DNA of 19,624 nucleotides from Roseimaritima sp. (lineage in GTDB: Bacteria > Planctomycetota > Planctomycetia > Pirellulales > Pirellulaceae). The notes under the pieces were generated by a model. It was not told the origin of the DNA, ran no database searches, and saw only the letters and a list, made by a program, of their open reading frames with translations. Below, one piece after another: positions 15,876 to 19,624 of the stretch; the first letter of the stretch is position 1; every line of letters starts with the position of its first letter. The stretch covers positions 1-19,624 of the forward strand of contig SLFV01000300.1 in the NCBI GenBank assembly GCA_007124075.1, given 5' to 3'. The position numbers were made by a program, and so were the translations under genes.

Positions 15876-17663
15876 TCATACCTGCAGTAACCACAGCCAC
15901 GACGTTAGAAGTAAAACGCACGCGACCAGATCGACCCGGGTCCAGGAGCCACGTTGGCGATTCCAACGGAGGTAGCTCAGAAACCAGCCTGTCGGACAAC
16001 CGTAACGGCAGTAACCCATCGGCTGGACGACGCAAAACAATAGCGAGACCACAAACAAACCGATGCTCCCTCCGGCTCCGACCCACCACAGGTATGCATC
16101 GAAGGGTTCCCAGGCTGCCAGGTTCCAATCCCAACCGATCAGTGTGACCCAGTACGCCAGTACAAATAACGAAACTGGAATCGTCAGCAGTGTCTTTCGC
16201 AACCATCCGGGCAGTTCCAGTCGCCAACCAGATGGCGAAAGATGCTTGATCTGCTGCTGCAACGCACCGTGCGGGCAAAGGTGCGAGCAGTAGAAGGGGG
16301 TCTTGCTAAAGAGCGAAGCTGCCAGCGCCACGAGGACGACTAGCGAAATTCCGGGAGCGAGGGTCCAGGCCAAGCCGCCGACGCTGCTGCTGATCAGCAA
16401 TGCCAGCGAAAGCACATTGCCTGTCAAGAATCCGAACCCGATGATCACGACCCATTGCCAAATCGGACGCCAAGCCTTGCGGCCACGAATTCGACGAAGT
16501 GGACCCGGTAACCAGCGCGCGGTAAGCAAAAACGTTGCGCCCACGATCACTGCGGTCCAGGCGTCCTTTGCTGACCAACGGACTGCGATTGCGGGTGAAC
16601 TGGGGGCCGCACGATTTATTTCCTCGATTCGTTTGCCCGCTGCCGACAGCACCACCTCCGCTGCCGCCACGCTGGTCATTGTCGCCCCCGAAACGCCTTC
16701 AATCCGCAATTCCTCCCAGTCCAAAGACGCCAGCTCCTGCCAAGTCTGTCCTAGAAATGGCTCCCAGTACCATGGTTCGTCATCCAGATAAGAAACATAC
16801 GGCTGATTATCAAATGATTGCCGGACCTCAATCGCCTTTAGCTTTCCCGTCGTGTCAAATCCCAGAAGTAATTCCGTTGGCCCCTGGTAACCGCTAATCT
16901 GATCCTCCAGGACTCCGGTGCGAGCGACTGTTCCTGTGATTTCGCCTAAGGAGTCTTTGACCACAGATTCGGCTCCCGTGCCGGGGATTTCAACCAATTG
17001 CTTCGCCTCAGGGAAGATTTGACTTGCTTCCGCCAGCGTGATGGGAGCGGGGAATCGCGATGACGCGGGCAGTTTCACTCCCAAACGCATAGCGACCGAA
17101 TCACGGATCGCCAGCGCCGTTAGGGTTGCTCCGGAGACGCCGTCAAACGAATCATATAACTGGTCAACTGTCCGACCTTGGAATTGAGCAAAGAATGTGG
17201 GGGACTGGTGGATTGCGGCCACATGGTCTTGCGTATCTTGACTGCTAACAAGGTGGACCCCGACGATACGCGCTTGCGAATCCAGCCCCACGATCAAGTG
17301 CGAGCTGCCCCGGTAGCCACGCACCGCTGCCGCCTCTGGAAAGGTTTCGACCACCCTGCCTAAAAGACTGCCTTCTTGATCAAGGATTTGCATTACGCGG
17401 CCATTTTCGATCAATCTTTGTTCGACCGCTGCCGTCCCGTACCATTGCTGCAGTAACGACTGCGGCAGCCGCTCCACGGTTTGTGCTGCGGCAATCGCGG
17501 CGCGACGACGCTGCGCTTCGCCGGTTCGCAGCGTTGCGATCAAGGCCAGGATCAACAGCAACCGAAGTGCATGGACGCAGACCGCGCGGTGACCGGCAGA
17601 TCGCAACGCCGTTTCGGTGGCAAGCGGAGAGACGACCGGAAACTGCGACTGGAGAACGGGCAT
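15876..17663 (-). CDS. NosR-like membrane protein with two tandem FMN-binding domains
   Basis: A 595-residue membrane protein likely to pass electrons across the membrane through flavin and iron-sulphur sites. After an N-terminal helix (about 30-46) two FMN-binding domains follow outside the membrane, each with the SGAT motif whose Thr carries FMN by a phosphoester link made by ApbE: Thr180 (DGVSGATLTA) and Thr328 (EGVSGATMTS). Six further helices lie at about 368-382, 402-424, 432-452, 489-510, 527-547 and 577-593. Two cytoplasmic-side motifs of the NosR/NapH type are present: CSHLCPHG (Cys459, Cys463) and CRYGCPTG (Cys552, Cys556). NosR ends in a ferredoxin domain, which is absent here, and has one FMN domain rather than two. 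The start lies eight bases after the phosphorylase stop with no ribosome binding site, so translation is probably coupled. The partner enzyme is unknown. Confidence 0.88.
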   Translation of the reverse strand: MPVLQSQFPVVSPLATETALRSAGHRAVCVHALRLLLILALIATLRTGEAQRRRAAIAAAQTVERLPQSLLQQWYGTAAVEQRLIENGRVMQILDQEGSLLGRVVETFPEAAAVRGYRGSSHLIVGLDSQARIVGVHLVSSQDTQDHVAAIHQSPTFFAQFQGRTVDQLYDSFDGVSGATLTALAIRDSVAMRLGVKLPASSRFPAPITLAEASQIFPEAKQLVEIPGTGAESVVKDSLGEITGTVARTGVLEDQISGYQGPTELLLGFDTTGKLKAIEVRQSFDNQPYVSYLDDEPWYWEPFLGQTWQELASLDWEELRIEGVSGATMTSVAAAEVVLSAAGKRIEEINRAAPSSPAIAVRWSAKDAWTAVIVGATFLLTARWLPGPLRRIRGRKAWRPIWQWVVIIGFGFLTGNVLSLALLISSSVGGLAWTLAPGISLVVLVALAASLFSKTPFYCSHLCPHGALQQQIKHLSPSGWRLELPGWLRKTLLTIPVSLFVLAYWVTLIGWDWNLAAWEPFDAYLWWVGAGGSIGLFVVSLLFCVVQPMGYCRYGCPTGWFLSYLRWNRQRGSWTRVDLVACVLLLTSWLWLLQV

Positions 17664-17671
17664 ACGGTGGC

Positions 17672-18532
17672 TCAGTCACTGATATGATTCAACGTCGCGT
17701 GCACAATCGCCAGCATGCGAGGTGCCGTCGCGGTCCCCGCCGCCAATACTTCCTCGTGGTTGGTCGCTTGCCCGCTATCGGGCCGGGCCACATTGCTGAC
17801 CATCGACAACGCTAATACACGCATCCCACAAGCGGCAGCGGTTATGACCTCCGGCACGGTGCTCATTCCCACAATGTCGACTCCCATCCGACGCATCATT
17901 CTATATTCAGCACGTGTCTCATAATTTGGACCCAACGTCGCTAGATAAGTCCCTTCAGTAATCGCAAAGCCGCCCTTGCGCCCGGCCGCCAATGCAATCT
18001 CTGCTAGTTCGGGGTCGTAAAGCATCCTACTTCGTTGGGGAAACCACGCATTGTCCCGTATGGGTGTCGCGACGTCGCTTGGGGACGATCGGTCGAATTT
18101 CCATCGATCAAACCGCTGTTGTGCGGGCCCAAACATCCAGTCGATGTGATCGGAAATCAACACCATGTCGCCAACGGCCAAACGCGGGTTGACCCCTCCG
18201 GCGGCGTTGCTGACGATCAGTGTCCCCGCCCCCAGTTCGCGCATCACACGGACGGGAAACGTAATTTGTTCCGTCGACCAGTTCTCATATCGATGGAACC
18301 GGCCCGCCATTGCGACGACCCAGACCCCGGCAAGGGTTCCCAACACAAGCTGCCCCCGATGCCCTCCCGCCGTACTGGCAGCAAACCCGGGAATCTGGGA
18401 GAACGCAAGGGTTGTTCTGGCGTCCAAGTGGTCGACGACGCCCCCCAAGCCACTGCCCAGAATGATCCCACATTTCGGACGTGATGGTGCGTGTGAACGG
18501 ATCTGCTTAACCGCCTCCTGAAGTATTGACAC
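17672..18532 (-). CDS. punA: Purine nucleoside phosphorylase (trimeric, inosine/guanosine type)
   Basis: Splits inosine or guanosine with phosphate into base and ribose 1-phosphate in purine salvage; cytosolic homotrimer in this family. From the GTG at 18532 it is 286 residues, the usual length. Family motifs seen are GIILGSGLGG, GHRGQLV and GRFHRYENWS for phosphate binding, SNAAGGVNPRLAVGDMVLISDHID, the base-site segment GPNYETRAEYRMMRRMG with its Glu, MSTVPEVITAA, and LSMVSNVA with the Asn that favours 6-oxopurines. The frame stays open 50 codons farther, to an ATG-like start at 18682, but those residues have no counterpart in the family and contain no ribosome site at their start; GGGAGG at 18544-18549 lies 11 bases before the GTG. 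The NosR-like gene follows eight bases downstream. Confidence 0.95.
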   Translation of the reverse strand: MSILQEAVKQIRSHAPSRPKCGIILGSGLGGVVDHLDARTTLAFSQIPGFAASTAGGHRGQLVLGTLAGVWVVAMAGRFHRYENWSTEQITFPVRVMRELGAGTLIVSNAAGGVNPRLAVGDMVLISDHIDWMFGPAQQRFDRWKFDRSSPSDVATPIRDNAWFPQRSRMLYDPELAEIALAAGRKGGFAITEGTYLATLGPNYETRAEYRMMRRMGVDIVGMSTVPEVITAAACGMRVLALSMVSNVARPDSGQATNHEEVLAAGTATAPRMLAIVHATLNHISD

Positions 18533-18543
18533 GCCAGAAATAT

Positions 18544-18549
18544 CCTCCC
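18544..18549 (-). promoter_or_regulatory. Ribosome binding site favouring the short phosphorylase start
   Basis: GGGAGG on the minus strand precedes the GTG at 18532 with an 11-base spacer, slightly long but usable. It supports a start that matches the family length rather than the 50-codon longer frame. Confidence 0.45.
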
Positions 18550-18726
18550 TTGCAAACACCCTACGTCTACAAACCGATTTGTCGGTGATCTTACCCGCAA
18601 GTTTACCAGCGATTTCAATATTCGACACCGCTATCACGTTGGCCGAGGCAGTGTTTTCCAATGACTCGCATCCGACATACAACCCGCCAGAACTTGAATA
18701 ACCACTGTGCGTGCACCGCCCGCCGC

Positions 18727-18744
18727 GTAGACTAAGTAGACTAA
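18727..18744 (+). repeat. Perfect 9-base tandem repeat in the divergent promoter region
   Basis: GTAGACTAA occurs twice in a row (18727-18735 and 18736-18744). It lies in the roughly 290-base gap between the divergent phosphorylase and cytochrome genes, about 80 bases before the cytochrome start. A repeated short AT-rich site here could bind a regulator, but nothing else supports this. Confidence 0.7.
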
Positions 18745-18825
18745 AATGAACACGGTGTCGGTTGTTTGTCCAAATCGAACGCTGCGCTTTTTCTCCGCCT
18801 CTGACTGCCTTTATTGTTTGACGTG

Positions 18826-19624
18826 ATGAGCGTAATCAAGTTTTTTCGAATGAGTCTTAGCAACCCGAGCTCAAGAACGGACGGGTCTTCGTTGCGACGG
18901 TCAAGATCTCTTCCAGCGATTCCCGCTGCGCAGAGACTGGACAGGCAGGCGAAACCGACCGTTACTGAGCTTGGGTTGTTTGCCGCAACTTGGCTGCTGC
19001 TCGGCACCCCTGCTGTGCTGCACGCGGCAGAGAGGGTTGACTACCTGCAAAACGTCTGGCCGATCCTGCAATCACATTGCGTCGGCTGTCACAGCAACGA
19101 CGCCCCTGAGGGGGGGTTGAACATGCAGGACTTTGAAGCGTTTAGTCAAGGTGGCGATCATGGACTGGCATTTACTGCGGGAGTTCCCGACAGCAGTCGA
19201 CTGTATCTGATGGCGGCGGGGAAGCAGCAACCGGTCATGCCGCCCGATGGCGAGGAACCTTTAGGTGAGGAACAGTTAGCGGTACTTGCGGCATGGATTG
19301 AACAGGGGGCTCCTGGACCGGCGGGCGATGTGTCGCGGATGCCGTTGCGAGTCCCCCGAATTGCCAGCCAAAGCGACATGCAGCCAATGACAGCAATCAC
19401 GGTACTGGGGACACCGCAACGAATCGCCGTTGCGCGCTTTGGGCAAATCGAAATTGTTGATTCCGTTACGCTGCAAACGGTAGAAAAGTGGCCGTTGGAA
19501 GCGTTCAAAATCAATGCCCTGGCTGTCCATCCTGGGGGCGATAAGCTGTTGGTCGCGGGCGGTACTGCGGGGTTGCGTGGGCGATTGGTGCTTCTGGATG
19601 CCGCGACCGGTGAAGAACTGCTGA
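18826..19624 (+). CDS. Planctomycete cytochrome c (PSCyt1) domain protein leading into a beta-propeller (3' end outside window)
   Basis: The first 266 codons of a secreted haem protein. From the ATG at 18826 a basic stretch of about 48 residues precedes a hydrophobic signal sequence (LGLFAATWLLLGTPAVLHAA, about 50-69), so an internal start such as ATG 18850 or a later TTG is possible. The planctomycete cytochrome C domain covers about 70-165: VWPILQSHCVGCHS with the haem motif CVGCH (Cys85, Cys88, His89), GGLNMQDFEAF, and MPPDGEE with the probable Met axial ligand at 138. After a Pro/Gly linker, strands such as RIAVARFGQIEIVDS and INALAVHPGGDKLLVAGG show the start of WD40-like propeller blades. 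Such proteins lie in the periplasm of planctomycetes and usually stand before DUF1501/PSD1-type genes; their substrate is unknown. The frame is open to the window end. Confidence 0.88.
   Translation, partial: MSVIKFFRMSLSNPSSRTDGSSLRRSRSLPAIPAAQRLDRQAKPTVTELGLFAATWLLLGTPAVLHAAERVDYLQNVWPILQSHCVGCHSNDAPEGGLNMQDFEAFSQGGDHGLAFTAGVPDSSRLYLMAAGKQQPVMPPDGEEPLGEEQLAVLAAWIEQGAPGPAGDVSRMPLRVPRIASQSDMQPMTAITVLGTPQRIAVARFGQIEIVDSVTLQTVEKWPLEAFKINALAVHPGGDKLLVAGGTAGLRGRLVLLDAATGEELL

Noticed and set aside
18533..18682. A 50-residue N-terminal extension of the purine nucleoside phosphorylase
   Set aside because: It has no counterpart in the family, is not a signal peptide, and a ribosome site lies just before the GTG that gives the normal length. 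It cannot be fully excluded.
1..19624. Search for transposases, phage genes, CRISPR arrays, tRNA or rRNA genes and toxin-antitoxin pairs
   Set aside because: None was recognised. The only repeats seen are the two short tandem duplications listed, and all large frames belong to chromosomal families.

Overview
The window looks like part of a chromosome from a planctomycete, most likely of the Pirellulales (Rhodopirellula-like). This rests on moderate GC, a planctomycete-type haem c domain joined to a beta-propeller start (18826 onwards), a secreted ThuA-domain protein, a secreted HEAT/leucine-rich/PDZ protein, a von Willebrand A protein with a dedicated partner, and frequent non-ATG starts. It shows no phage, transposon, CRISPR or RNA genes. 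Most of it reads as core or lineage-typical chromosome.

Left arm, minus strand (1-7437). In transcription order it holds a zinc-ribbon membrane protein, a HI0933/BaiN-like flavoprotein that seems to start at CTG, a ThuA-like secreted protein, a HEAT/LRR/PDZ protein, an HlyD/AcrA-type membrane fusion protein, and the first 500 codons of an RND efflux permease that runs off the left edge. The last two form a tripartite efflux pair. The permease has two insertions relative to the AcrB plan, one of them a hydrophobic stretch between TM2 and TM3.

Centre, plus strand (7438-15793). A 553-base non-coding stretch precedes a TTG-started RpoD/SigA-like sigma factor, which is followed by a clear rho-independent terminator. 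Next comes a co-directional run: a TIM-barrel sugar isomerase/epimerase overlapping a multi-pass membrane protein, glutamine-dependent NAD+ synthetase (nadE), and a VWA-domain membrane protein overlapping a secreted partner. The two ATGA overlaps suggest translational coupling.

Right arm. Convergent to that run lies a minus-strand pair: a trimeric-type purine nucleoside phosphorylase followed after 8 bases by a membrane protein with two tandem FMN-binding domains and two CxxxCP motifs, resembling a NosR-like electron-transfer protein without its ferredoxin tail. Divergent from it, a planctomycete cytochrome c protein enters a propeller region and runs off the right edge.

The least ordinary items are the twin-FMN NosR-like protein next to a nucleoside phosphorylase, the CTG-started flavoprotein, the permease insertions and the VWA two-gene module. 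I see no convincing evidence for a wholly new defence or mobile system here.
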